Assembly (NCBI GenBank): GCA_030765065.1
Contig: CM060978.1
Location: 115,239,692 to 115,303,691 of the forward strand
Direction: 5' to 3'
Length of the DNA: 64,000 nucleotides
Origin: Deroplatys truncata
Lineage: Eukaryota > Arthropoda > Insecta > Mantodea > Mantidae
Both the position numbers and the translations under genes were made by a program. Every line of letters begins with the position of its first letter. Position 1 is the stretch's first letter. This document shows positions 34,280 through 45,597 of the stretch, piece by piece. The notes below the pieces were generated by a model. It had not been told where the DNA came from. It made no database searches and saw nothing but the letters and a program-made list of their open reading frames with translations.

Positions 34280-35704
34280 CTGAAAGCACATTTAAACACA
34301 CCATTCATTAGCATGGGAAAACGACCTGAGAAGTTCTTTTGTTTTCAACGCAACAATGATATCTTGTTCCGTTACCTCTACTGCTTTCTTTAATCTTATC
34401 GAAGTTTTCCATCTAACTTGGTCCTTTGCGGCACCACTTCCGGGATGTCTTTAACTACACACGCACTCTGTTTTGGAAATAATGGCAGCTTTATATTAAT
34501 TGGGATGTTAGGAATTACCATAAATTAGGGTTTCTTTGTTACTTAATGTATACTTTTTTTTAATTGCTATAATATTATAAAAGAAGAAAAATATTTTTTT
34601 ATTCGTAACTTTATAAAGTTTTATTATCTGGAGAAAACATTACTTCAGCAAGCTAGAATATTTTAAAACTGGCTGCAACAAAGTTAGTTCTTAACGCTGA
34701 CGATACAGTCGTAAACCATTTTCGGGTTTGAATTCAATGTCTTTGGTTTCATTCCATCCATTTTCTTTCTTTTTTTTACATTTGCTGACCATTTCTCAAT
34801 ACATCTTGTGCTGTTACCCATAAACTAGTAACTACCCTCAAAGTTACATTTTAGGAGTGTCCGCTTGCATATAAAAATATAAAACAAAATTAGTAGAAGT
34901 AAACCAATTTCACAACGTATGTTTTTGGGCACATATGTAAATTTTAGCAGCTATATGGACTTCATATTAATTTCTGATTACTAGTACATCAAACATTTCC
35001 CATGTTCATCTCCTAGCATTTATCTTAAACAGAATATCTTGATCTCTGTACCATATTTAGCCTTACTTCCCAAGCATTGTGTTGTGTTCCAGAAGGCAAA
35101 ATAATTTTTTATATTTATTTTCCATTATCTAATAAAACTATGTATAGTTTCAGATAACTTTTATGCTATTGTCCTATAACAGTTGTGTTTACTCATTAAC
35201 TTTTTTTTAATTAATCAGCAATCTTGCCCACAATATGTCATTCGGAGGCCAACTTTCAAGAATTTATTTACTGGCTTGCCGTCACAAGTATGTTTACGGT
35301 AGGTATGTCAATTAAAGATCCAGCTATGCATTTTCATAATATTGTAATTCTCGTTCACATGTATATTTTCTAATTGCCTACATTCACTCTGGGCTTCCAA
35401 TTTCTTAACTATCTTTCCTAAAATACGATATATAGCCGAGCTGGTTTCTTAAAATAAGTTGCAATTGTGTGGAATAGAGGAGGAAACAGTTGACCATATT
35501 GTTTTCAAATGTGAAGGCTTGGCGGAAACTTGACTCCTATTATTTGGGTCTCCTGGTTTCGAGCTAGAATGATAAATCAGGATCCCATCAGGCCGCTACA
35601 TCTGATCTGATTAGGAAAGAAGGCATAGAAAAGTAGCGAAACTGAGGCACGAATCAACGCACAAGAGCTTAGGTGACTCTCCTTGAGAAAGAAGAAAAAA
35701 ATTA
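34280..35704. other. upstream intron or flank of DRAK, nothing recognised
   Basis: AT-rich. From here to the right edge the sequence is either the upstream intron of DRAK or its 5' flank; no further exon could be assigned. No promoter or CpG-rich patch was recognised. Confidence 0.5.
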
Positions 35705-36560
35705 TATCTGATGCTACATTCACATGGCTTTCTCTACCCCCTATCGTTTATAGTGAGTATGCAAACTATTCTTACGAGAGCTATTTTCCATCTATTTCAT
35801 TTATTTCATTTTAATCGAGATAAAACTTTCCGGGAAAAGCTGCATTACACATTTCGTTACAGATACAAAGGGAACAGCGACATCAAATGTTTAAGAACTG
35901 GACGCTATATTCTGACTATAAAATTCCATACTCTTTCCATCCAATCGCAAGAAACAACTGAACATTGACAGGACTTTAGAAGAATGATAAAGTAGTGAAG
36001 AATTCGAACCATTAATAACGGATATCTCGGAAAGGGCATATGCTACAAAAAGTTATTTGAAGCAAATTGTATGTTTTAAAAAGATCTACATTTTTTGTGT
36101 AGTGCGTTTTCGTCTATCGCTTAACGTTTACCAGTTATACAATATTATACAAAATTCCTTCCGAATGAGACTTCAAAGGCTATTCCCAGAAAATTCAATA
36201 TACATTTTTTATTTGTCATGTAAATATATTTAATATATGCTAATTTAATCAAAATCATTAAAGTCTTTTTAAGAAAATAAAAACTTTCGTAAAATGTTCC
36301 GTATAAAGAGTAGTTTGGGATGAAGGGATTTTCTTGAAAATATTGTGTCGCATCTTTGGGATGTGCTGAACGTAAATACCAAGTTTGGTATTTATCCGAC
36401 TCTTCGTTTTTGAGTTATGCTGTCACACACGCAACGTTTCCTAAAAAGAATTTTATCAGGGGCCTCAAAACATTCATTTTCAGGTGAAATCTCGGTATCG
36501 AATTTTTTAGTGGAATCCAATACCTTCTCTCCTGCTAGGTACGTGAAAGTAAAAAAAACC
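35705..36560 (+). mobile_element. approximately 0.9-kb repeat family, copy 2
   Basis: Begins ATGCTACATTCACATGGCTT then TCTCTACC and follows the full order of the family: GGACGCTATATTCTG, ATGCGAGAAACAAC-like, TCTATCGCTTAACGTTTACC, CCTTCCGAATGAGA, GGCTATTCCCAGAAAATTC, AAATACCAAG, GTTATGCTGT, and GGTGAAATCTCGGTATCGAA. The first 86 codons form an open frame that aligns with that of copy 3. No known transposase similarity, so a non-autonomous DNA element or an unclassified family. Confidence 0.75.
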
Positions 36561-36646
36561 AGGGAGGGAGGGATGGAAAGATGGATGGATCTTCCGATAG
36601 GATCCATTTTTACTTTCTCTACCATGGATATAGTAGGTAGATAAGG

Positions 36647-37927
36647 TAGGGGAATGTCCCCTATTTTGGAAAGGTCATGTTTTTCTGTCAAGAAGGTGAG
36701 GCCATCATGCGATGAACATTGGAACTAGAAGACAGTCATGTAACTGACCCTGGGAGAAGACGTTTTCAATAGAATAACATTGTCTGGTGGTGTTATAAGC
36801 ACAAACGCATTTTTCACATTTCTGAAGGTTTTGTTCATTTTAGAATGCAGTAAATATATTAAAACGGATGAGCATCTGATTTAAATAATTATACATAGGT
36901 TAAAACATAGGCTTAAAATTACAGAAAAAGTTTTGTCATCCATTAACTTCCAAGTGCAATGTTTTAATATGTTTTGTTAACACATGCAGGTGTCTCAATT
37001 TGTGAAAGTCCCCAGATTGGGAACCCAAATTATTAGTTGTAATTTTAAGGTGGTTATTTTTGCTATTAATGTTGAAATACAGTACTTTTTATGTGTTACT
37101 ATTAAAATAGCTTCTATAATATGCCATTCAACATGGAAAATAAAACCATTTTAACATAATTATAAGTAAAATATCTCTAATTAATCTGAAGAAAATGCTG
37201 TTCCTCAAATTCCAAAGCCTAGATTTGTCATGACAATTCACACGAGCACTCTGTTAAAACATTAGAAGCCAAACAGCATCCAGCAGATACCGCGCTGGTC
37301 TGCTGATCATTTGGTCTGCTTATAAGCAAGTAGAATCGAAACAAAGGGTGGCAATACCGAAGCAATTTGAGACGTGGAAAGCGCGGAGTATCAAACTAAG
37401 CACCTTGACGAGACAAACCATCCGGCAAGAAACGAAGAATCGTTGAATTTTCATCGGAGTCCGACACAGATGACATTGAGCTGTCTGATAAAAGCGAAGA
37501 TGAGAACGAAGACACAGCGTGCATCTATTGTGCAGGACTGTTCTCAAACAACTATCACAATGCAGAGAACTGGATTCGGTGCTCAAAATGCATGAAATGC
37601 GCACATACAGCATGTGCTGATTCCAAGTAAGAAATGTATTTGAACACATGCCGTTAAACGTGCTAAATATGTCAAATATCTGAAAACTTGGTTAGTATAT
37701 AATGGATATAAGATCTCCACAATTTAGGGACACATTTTCAAAAGAGGCGGTTTTGCAACTTTGTTTTCACAAATATCTAATGTAAATGTATAAAAAGAAA
37801 AAGCGAAACGCATCATCATTCTAAAGTGTTAAGTAAAGCATATTTAGTGTTTGTGTTAATATAATTTATTTTAATTTTCTTATATTACCGCCTAAAAAAA
37901 CTCCATAATTTAGGCGACTTCCCCCTA
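36647..37927 (+). mobile_element. pogo/Tigger-like element remnant with PHD-like finger
   Basis: TIRs: TAGGGGAATGTCCCCTATTT at 36647 and the inverse of TAGGGGGAAGTCGCCTAAAT ending at 37927, with TA at each side. Inside, 37430-37625 on the plus strand encodes a transposase C-terminus: an acidic stretch SSESDTDDIELSDKSEDENE and then a zinc-binding CIYCAGLF ... WIRCSKCMKCAHTACA, with Cys-x2-Cys, Cys-x2-Cys and His-x2-Cys spacing. Such PHD-like tails end the transposases of one insect pogo/Tigger group. The catalytic domain is absent, so this is an internally deleted copy. Confidence 0.78.
37430..37625 (+). pseudogene. C-terminal PHD-like zinc finger of a pogo-like transposase
   Basis: Open on the plus strand in the frame reading KRRIVEFSSESDTDDIELSD and onward to a Cys/His-rich end closing at a TAA. 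It keeps all the expected metal ligands, which suggests recent loss of the rest of the gene. It could bind a histone tail or mediate protein contacts; nothing in the sequence shows which. Confidence 0.65.
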
Positions 37928-37990
37928 TTGCTTTTCACCCAAAATTCGATACCGAGATTTCACCGGAATCAAGCACATACTAGTACCTAG

Positions 37991-38887
37991 CTCCACAAAT
38001 TGGTTTTCTAGGACCTTGCGAGACTGAAACCATCTGATATCCCTTCTCCCAGAAAGAGAAAAATCCAATGCCGATAACGGGGCTAAGAGGACGGTCAACA
38101 CAGATTATTTTCTCAAGAATAAACTAAATGTATGTGGCACTTAGCCGTGACTTCAGTGCACTGTCAATGAGTAAAACAGACCTAAGTCGCTATATCAACA
38201 AGTAAAGTCACGTAAATATATTAGTACTTCTCTATTATTTTTAATGCACCGTTTCCCAATAAAGTTTAAGGCGCCGGCTTCCATTAAGTAAGTATTTACA
38301 ACCGGTGGTTTCAACTCATCAGTTAAGTTTCGGAGGACTTCAGGTTTTAAGTCGAGAGTTGTCTTGTTTAGGGACGTTGCAAACCAAATTGTAAAATTTA
38401 AAACCCAAACAAACGGCGTAATTAAGACTTTTCTTGCAGTTTTCTTATCACTTGTTCAAGCACATTAATCTACGTGTTTTATCGCTTGAGAAGACTTGAA
38501 GCGAGAGATTAGATAAGACACGGATTCCCCATTCAGAAGGGCAAAGAACACACACGTTAGCAAAATTCCAATAAATCGACACTCCTTGCACAACCGGCGC
38601 TGAAATACAAAGCTTGTGACGCTAACGATTCCAATGAATGGTAGCTTAAAATAAATATAGGAGGCACTACGTGACATCCTGCTGGCTACTTCCAACACTT
38701 TCTGTGATTGGGAAAAGCTTTGAAGCCCGTTATCAAAGCACTGAAGATCACTGCTGATAAAACAAGTTTATTTCCTACGCATTGTGACAAACGTACAGAA
38801 AAGTGGCTTAGCTAGATCAGGGCAATATTATCACAACAAACCAGCAATGTTGTTTTGGTATAATGCATTTGTAGAAAGCTGAAAAAC
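37991..38887. other. non-coding stretch, nothing recognised
   Basis: No repeat, coding similarity or tRNA-like boxes seen. Confidence 0.5.
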
Positions 38888-39157
38888 AATTGAAGGGGCA
38901 AGTGGATGAAAGTGTTATGTGACATTTTCATAAAAATTGAGTTAGGTGGCTGGATGAAGGTGTTATGTCCCAGTCTATCTATTAAAGCCAGTTTTATTGC
39001 TGAGTGTCAATAAATGAGTGATATATACCAGTTGACGAAGGCAATAAAATTGCCTTTAATATATAGAACGGGACATAACCCCATTATCCAGCCATCTAAC
39101 TCAATTTTTTCTGAAAATGTCACATAACACCTTCATCCACTTGCCCCTTCAATTACT
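38888..39157. mobile_element. foldback/MITE hairpin, arms about 85 bp
   Basis: 38889-38973 (CAATTGAAGGGGCAAGTGGA onward) and 39070-39156 are inverse copies with few mismatches around a loop of about 95 bases. Each arm contains the phrase GGATGAA-GTGTTATGT twice, so the arms are themselves partly repetitive. Confidence 0.85.
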
Positions 39158-40570
39158 CTGCAGTTACCTTCCTTTATAAGTAACCAAATTCGTTGACTTA
39201 AAAAATGTGTGTACAGTTTTTTTTCCCGCAAAACGCAATAAAAAGCGACGTATTTGGAATTTACTTCCTTATACGCTCTTTTGGGAGAAAATAACAAAAC
39301 GACCTATTCTCTAAATGGGATTTAAGATAGGTTATTTACTGATTAACAAAGTTTAATAGTAGTCGCGCTCGCACGCACGCACGCACGCACGCACGCACGT
39401 ACACATTTTCAGTTACAGCTTTATTAATACAAATTAACGCATTTTTTCTAGTTTTGTCGACATGTATTATTCTTTAGATGAGAAGGATTATTTTTACCGC
39501 TTATAACAAGTTGGGATTTTGTACCAATGTGTGAAATGAAAGCACTATGCATTTAATCTTCGTATTTCCTCCCTGGGAATAGCTTTATAGACCATAGCTA
39601 TGCTATAACACTAACACCTAAGGGTTACGTGTTTGAAGGAATGCAAAGAGTGGATATACCATCTTGGGCTTCTGTTTCTTTACTAGTTATCACACACACA
39701 CACACACAAGTGGAAGTACTTTGTTTCCTTTTTCGTCGATGGTTTCATCCCCTCTCCCTTTTATCCCTTTCAAAAGCAGTAATCTGCATTTAGGCTGCAC
39801 ACTTTCTAGTTCTATTTGCTACCCTCCTTATCTGGACTACCTTTGAGCATTTCTCTTTAACCTTGTTTTGAACGCTCAGAACCACTCAGCTTTCACTCAA
39901 ACAAGCCTCGAGAGTGTTTAAAGGACCTCCGTCACACACACGAATGTGTCAAAAGAAGTACCTGACTTTATTACCCCACACAAGACATGGTTGAATCACA
40001 CTGACGTAGCTGTTGATTTAGGAAATCTTAAGAAGCAGCAAGCCCATATGTAATTTTCTTCCACAGAAGAAATCGTAACATAAATGTGGATTTGATCGCA
40101 GACCTTCGCTTTCTGAAGGTTCACACAACAAACCTTCTCTGACCAGAAGACGGAACGCCAGGAAACGTCAGATGCCGCATACATTTCCCTGTAGCAATCA
40201 TTGAGTAACAAAAATGTTTTGGCAACGAAAACATCCGGAAAATGAACAAAATATCTGGGTCAGAAGCGATAGCAAATATCAATGTAGTCGTTTTCTTCGC
40301 CTAATTCATTTTTCTTCCCTTGATTAACATCTAGAATGACAGGCGAGATGCAATACAGCTATTGCGGAAGGAAAATTCATTAAATACAATATATTGCTCC
40401 CCTCCATTTTCCTTCCTTAGTTTATACTTTGTGAAAGTAAATTTATAACATTTAAGCAGCGTAAACATTTTCCCAAACAGTACATTTTACAGTGTAAGAA
40501 TACTCAGCTAAGGAGAAGTAATTAACCAGGTACACTTAGGCTTGCACTTTACCTTATAAAAAGACTACCG
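39158..40570. other. non-coding stretch with GCAC repeat
   Basis: Contains a CGCA/GCAC tetranucleotide repeat at about 39366-39402 and a short CA repeat at 39692-39708. No coding similarity. Confidence 0.6.
39366..39402 (+). repeat. (GCAC)n microsatellite
   Basis: About eight GCAC units. Confidence 0.93.
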
Positions 40571-40571
40571 A

Positions 40572-41278
40572 ATGTGATACATTCACATGACTTTCTCTAC
40601 CCTCTAACGTTTATTATGGCTAGACAAACTATCTTACTGAAGCTTATTTTTTTTATCTGCTATATTTTAACCCAAACCTTTGCAGAAATAGCTAATTACA
40701 CATTTTGTTTAGATACAAAGGAAATAGTGAAAGTCAAATATTTAAGCACAGGGCGCTATATGCTGGCCTTAAAACACCATACTGTTTCCATGCAATCGCG
40801 AGAAACAACTGAATGTTGACGGGACTTCAAGAGAATGCGAAGTAATGAACATATCTAATGAACATTTCGAATCATAGTAACGGTTGTCTCAGAAATGGTT
40901 TATGCCACGAACAAAACTTGGTTGCAATAAATAGTGTTTTAAAGAGATCTACAATTTTTGTGTATTACGTTTTCCTCTATCGCTTAACGTTTACCACTCA
41001 TACAAGATAATAGAAAATTCCTTCCGAATGAAGAGGACTTCACAGGCTATTCCTCAAAAATTCAAGGTATACATTTTAGTTTTCATGTAAATATCTTTAA
41101 TATGTGGCATTCTAATTAAAATCATTAGAACAATTGTTTAAAAAATAAAAAATTTCGAAAAATGTTCCACGTAAAGGTTAGTTTGGGGTCGGGGATTTCC
41201 TTGAGAATCTTTGGAAGGTGCTGAAACCAAATACCAAGATTGGTATTTATCCGACTTTTCGTTTTTTGAATCATGCTG

Positions 41279-41329
<51 letters not shown>

Positions 41330-41468
41330 ACATTTCTCTAAAAATATTTTTTTTGGTATTCGGGGACCTCAAAACATGAATTTACACTGAAATATCGATA
41401 TCGAATTTTTGAGTGTAATGTAATACCTTCCCTACCAACTATGTACGTGGTAGAGAAAGTAAAAATTA
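40572..41468 (+). mobile_element. approximately 0.9-kb repeat family, copy 3 (best preserved)
   Basis: Starts ATTCACATGACTTTCTCTAC and ends TACGTGGTAGAGAAAGTAAA, so the first and last bases form an inverted repeat GACTTTCTCTACC/GGTAGAGAAAGT. The first 81 codons are open (GTG or the following ATA could start it) and align with copies 2 and 5. A CA microsatellite at 41281-41327 interrupts the right half. No known transposase domain. Confidence 0.78.
41281..41327 (+). repeat. (CA)n microsatellite
   Basis: About 23 CA units inside copy 3. The same position in copies 2 and 4 has CACACACGC or TGTGTGC, so the repeat grew from a short CA seed of the family. Confidence 0.95.
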
Positions 41469-41959
41469 AAGCAGAATAAGGATAAACTTTTATAGGCGGA
41501 CAAATACATTTACAATAAGAGTGTATGAAATTACTGTATAACACATACATAATAGTAAACTATGGTAAACGAACTATGAGAAAATGGTACCGTTTGTGGC
41601 CACACCTCTTGTATGCAACTTGAATTTAATTTCAGGTTTTTATCTGATAAAGATAAGATCTTTATTGTGTACCCATGAATAACAAGGAGAGTGTATTATG
41701 TACACCTCAACTCTAACTTTGCTCACGATAACAGACTTGCCTTTAAAACGTTATGTACCCAGCCATTAAATGGAACAGCCACGTCAGTGCTGAAAAGGCG
41801 AACGCACGTCCTGTGCAGTACTTACCAACGTGTTTTGTAGTGCAAAGTAAAATAAGTTAAAATGAAAACGAGAAGGTAGCCGTAACAAAGTAGGATATAT
41901 AGAAGAGAGCGAGGCCACTTTTGAATATATATGTGTAAAGATAGGGAAAACAAGGAGAA
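41469..41959. other. non-coding stretch, nothing recognised
   Basis: No feature seen before the minisatellite begins. Confidence 0.5.
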
Positions 41960-42450
41960 ATGCTCGACTAGACAGGGATTGGGAGTAGAATATGCGTTTT
42001 ATATGGAATAGATGGGGAATACCAGGAGAGGTGCTAGAGTAAACAGGGGTTGAAAAATAGAATCTGCGTTTATATGGGACAGACAGGAATCCAAGGAGAA
42101 ACCTACGCTAGGTTGGGTATGGGACTAGAAAAGGGTTGAAGGGTAGAATATGCGTTTATATGGGAGAGATAAGAATCCGAGGAGGGGTGCTAGGCTAGAA
42201 TGGGTAGGGGACCAGAAAATACATTTATATGACAGAGATGGGGAATATGAGGAGAGATGCAAGGCTAGACAGGGGTTGAAGGGTAGAATGCGTGTGTATA
42301 TGGAAAACATAGGAACCGAGGAGAGGTGCTACGCTAGGCTGGGTAGAGCATTAGAAAATGCATCTGTATGCCAGATACGGAAGATGAGGGGAGCTGCTAA
42401 CCCCTAGACAGGGGTTAAAGGGTAGAGTATGCGTTTATATGGGAAATCTC
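41960..42450 (+). repeat. minisatellite, alternating approximately 70-bp units
   Basis: About seven diverged units. Two unit types alternate: one with GGGTTGAAGGGTAGAATATG then CGTTTATATGGGAGAGATA, the other with GCTGGGTAGGGGACCAGAAA then ATGCATTTATATG. Both end in GAGGAGAGGTGCTAGGCTAG. This makes a higher-order period of about 135-140 bp. The same array in reverse lies at 43205-43430. Confidence 0.88.
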
Positions 42451-42914
42451 CGAGTTCGAATCCTAGTGTAGCAAAACTTTAATGTTGAATTACTATTAAA
42501 CTAAGGCACTTAGACGGGTGGATTAAATTTCATTTAATTAATATTACTACTGGATTAAAACCGTATGTATACTTAGGTGTTCCGCCGTCCTAGTTCGAGT
42601 CTTAATTACAAAAAGGTTAATCTCTTTCTTCTTTCTTTTTATTATTTTATCTTTCCTTCTTTCTTTCTTCCTTCTTGATGTGTACACACTTATGTACATG
42701 CTCACAGACTCATCCACACACCTAAATACACACATACATATACCTCCGAACACCTCTCCATCCGTCCATCCATCCATCCATCCACCCACCCACCTCCGAA
42801 AACCTCTCCAAACATGGAAATGCAGGAAGACATGGATACACCGAACGCACACACACTAACACCTCCAAACACACGAATATGCGCGAAGACCTACGGACAC
42901 ACCCGAACACATGT
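42451..42914 (+). repeat. low-complexity and tRNA-box-like remnants
   Basis: 42450-42470 has CCGAGTTCGAATCCTAG (box B-like). Then come TTTC-rich (about 42620-42675), CATC/CACC (about 42760-42795) and ACACCTCC-rich sequences (42720-42910). Confidence 0.65.
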
Positions 42915-42916
42915 AA

Positions 42917-43204
42917 TTCTGGTCTAGGGGTCCATGCCAGCCTCTAGTTCCCGAGTTCGCGGGCTCAAACTCGGCGGAAGGTCATGGATTTTTTCGGGCG
43001 TAAAAAAACCCTTATCATGGCTACCTTCCGAAGTAAAATACAGCCGTGGTCCTGTGTCGTAAACTTACGAAACGTAAAAGAACCTCAAGCCTGATAAAGA
43101 GGCCTCTGAGCAAAATTTCCGGTCTTTCACGCCCAATATAGAATGGGACCTAAGAACTATAGCAGTTAAAGTGCGTCCATAAATAATACTCTATTTCAAT
43201 TTTA
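42917..43204 (+). repeat. tRNA-derived SINE, family 1, copy 1
   Basis: Box A region CATGCCAGCCTCTAGTTCCC, box B GCGGGCTCAAACTCGGC, then the family body: TTTTTTCGGGCGTAAAAA, a CCTTCCGAAGTAAA block, AAGAACCTCAAGCCTGATAA, AGAGGCCTCTGAGCAAAAT, TTTCACGCCCAATATAGAAT, and the AT-rich tail CATAAATAATACT. Sits between the two opposite minisatellite arrays. Confidence 0.88.
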
Positions 43205-43430
43205 GCCTACCACCGCTCCTAGTTTCCTATCTCTCCCATATAAACACACATTCTACCCTTCAACCCATGTCTTGTCTAGCCTAGCATGTCTCTTCATATT
43301 TCCTATCTTTGCTATATAAATGCATTTTCTAGTCCCTTACCCAGCCCAGCACTCTTCTTGGTTTCCTATCTCTCCCAAATACATATTCTACCCCTCAACA
43401 GCTGTCTAGCCTAGCGTCTACCCTACCTCG
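43205..43430 (-). repeat. minisatellite, inverted second array
   Basis: About three units identical in layout to 41960-42450 but on the other strand (TATCTCTCCCATATAAAC then ATTCTACCCTTCAACCC). Followed by CGCT and CT repeats. Confidence 0.88.
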
Positions 43431-43435
43431 CTCGC

Positions 43436-43482
<47 letters not shown>
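43431..43482 (+). repeat. (CGCT)n(CT)n microsatellite
   Basis: Five CGCT units followed by about 15 CT units. Confidence 0.94.
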
Positions 43483-43483
<1 letters not shown>

Positions 43484-44739
43484 ACTACTAATGCTAGAAA
43501 AGAGCGACTAGTGTTGCAAAACATTTTCCACTGCAGAAAAACAAATGAACTCTACTCTCTTGATATTTTGCAACTGGAATGGCATTGATCCGAAACGGAA
43601 GTATCGCCCTTTCGTACTTGCTGTATCTCAGGGTTTCCAGCACCCCAAATTACTGCAGGTGGTTGGTGAAGACAGACTGAAGGTTAAATTGATATTTTGT
43701 AATTCCCAAATGGAATAGCTCGCTGTCTCTTTCTTAACTGCTCATCCTCTTCCTGCTCCTCGTTATCAATCAAACAATACGCGCCAGTTGCCTGGTTTTA
43801 AAAGAATCAAGCTGTTTAATGAAATAAATTATCTACCTCCTGCTCATTGGCCTCTGGATCTCGATTCTACGTGGAAAGTTTACAAAATCTTGCCTTTGTA
43901 ATTATTTCTATTTGGATATTCGACTCATGTCCAACCCTGACAATGATCAATGTTTAGAAGGAAGGTCAAAAGCCCACTAATTGAGAACCAGGAACTGTTA
44001 CCGTAGTCTAAACGCTAGTGCTGGCGCTTCTTACAAGAACAAAACGCACCGAGTACACCAATTACATGCGCTTCTCAATACGGACAAGTCCTTAGAACAG
44101 CTTTTCATCAAATGTGAACGAAGTTTAGTAAGTTTTAAATATATGGATTTCTTACGCCATATTAAATGCCCCAGAGAATGAGAAGCGTACTGCAGCGGTT
44201 TGATTGTCAAAATGCACTAACTACAACTTACCTATACCTATGCGATGTTTAAATACAAGTATGAACTATTGGCTGAAATTGCCTTCCGTAGTCATTAACA
44301 ACTCAGTGATACAGCTGTTTACATGAGGAGTAAAAGAGCATAGGGCAGTTACTTATATTGCGACTTCTTTTATGCACTTTCATGAAGATAAATAGCTTCT
44401 TCTGCTATTCAATACTTCAGCACTTTACCGAAAGTGTTTTAAACAACAATTTGTAGCTATAATGAAGTCTTGTAAAATCCGTATTCTGGGCAATTCTCAA
44501 CCGCGTTTGTATATTTATGACGATGTTTACAAATCCTTCTTTTAAAATATGACGACTGTTTCATTAATGGTTTCACATACAGGCTTTTCCGTAACTTCCA
44601 GAATCCAGTATTGTAAGAATGCCTGAATTTTGCCAAGAACGCAATCATTTGGCGTCGCTCCTGTTATTATTTTGGAGTTACAAAAATCCTGGAAGTTGAT
44701 GACAAACAAATGAATTCCTTTAGCAATACTGGACACATT

Positions 44740-44779
<40 letters not shown>

Positions 44780-45146
44780 ACTGAAATTAAAACAAAAACG
44801 CTGGGGGGAAGGTTTAAAGCCTGCGTTATTTGTATTTTAGATTTCACTCCCTTACTTTCACTCTGAAAGATATTTAGATTATCATAGACATCGATAAGGA
44901 CGATACTTTGAACAGAAATAACACTGCCGACAGAAAGCTCAAATGTGAGGAAATACGTAAGTATATTTCACAGGTTGAACAATGTAAAAACTAGACGAAC
45001 TAGAATATTACAATAGTAAAAATATTAAATTATTTAAATTTAACCTTAAGCAAAGTTGCTGTAACTAATAACTCACCATTTTCTGGAAACGTTTGAAAAA
45101 CAAAGGAAACTTCTGGAAAAGCTGTGATAGCCTTATTAAACAATAT
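43483..45146. other. non-coding stretch with GT repeat
   Basis: A GT repeat lies at 44741-44776. No coding similarity or repeat borders were otherwise recognised. Confidence 0.55.
44741..44776 (+). repeat. (GT)n microsatellite
   Basis: About 17 GT units. Confidence 0.95.
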
Positions 45147-45446
45147 GTCGTCCTCCGCGTTGTAGTGGTTACCGTGCTAGCCTCCAGTTCCCGGTCGCGG
45201 TTCAAACCCGGCGGAGGGCGATGCATTTTTTCGGGCGTAAAAATCCTTAGCATTGCTTCCTTCGGAAGGTAAGTAAAGCCGATGGTCCCGTGTCGTAGAT
45301 TTACGGCACGTAAAAGAACCTCAAGCCTGATAAAGAGGCCTCTGAGCGAAATTACCGGTCTTTCACGCCCAATATAGAATGGAACGCTAAGGACTATAGC
45401 AGCTAAAGAGCCTCCATAAATAAAACTGCGTTTAATTTTAATTTAA
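45147..45446 (+). repeat. tRNA-derived SINE, family 1, copy 2
   Basis: GTCGTCCTCCGCGTTGTAGT (start), box B GCGGTTCAAACCCGG, full body and a tail CATAAATAAAACTGCGTTTA. The bases TTAAACAATAT occur just before (45137-45147) and just after (45448-45458), a target-site duplication. Confidence 0.93.
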
Positions 45447-45458
45447 TTAAACAATATT

Positions 45459-45589
45459 GCTATCGGGATGTTTTGACATTACAGGCACTACATATGCTAC
45501 GAATGTTTCATTGGACTCGAGTGAAACTAAAATTTTCATTCGCAAATCTAACGAACATGTAACGAGATTATTATAGACACCTTCGAGTA
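45459..45589. other. short spacer
   Basis: Nothing recognised. Confidence 0.4.
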
Positions 45590-45597
45590 GTATTGGG

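Larger units (their letters stand above)
36609..37990 (-). mobile_element. approximately 0.9-kb family, copy 2b, split by a pogo-like element
   Basis: 36609-36646 (ACTTTCTCTACC then TAGTAGGTAG) and 37928-37990 (TTTTCACCCAAAATTCGATA, then CGAGATTTCACCGG) are consecutive in copy 4 at 49707-49790. Here they are separated by 1.28 kb of pogo-like element between TA dinucleotides. The copy is in the opposite direction to copy 2, so the two are tail to tail, and it is truncated after about 37990. Confidence 0.78.

Noticed and set aside
33978-34314. Several overlapping frames around the DRAK glycine-loop exon on both strands
   Set aside because: Only the frame bounded by CTTTCAG and GTAAGT encodes kinase motifs; the others are shadows of it.
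39996-40211. 71-codon minus-strand frame resembling a transposase HTH
   Set aside because: No motif could be confirmed and no TIRs were found around it.
42547-42910. Trp/Gly/Asp-rich frame (GGWMDGWTDG) on the minus strand
   Set aside because: Product of CATC/CACC simple repeats.
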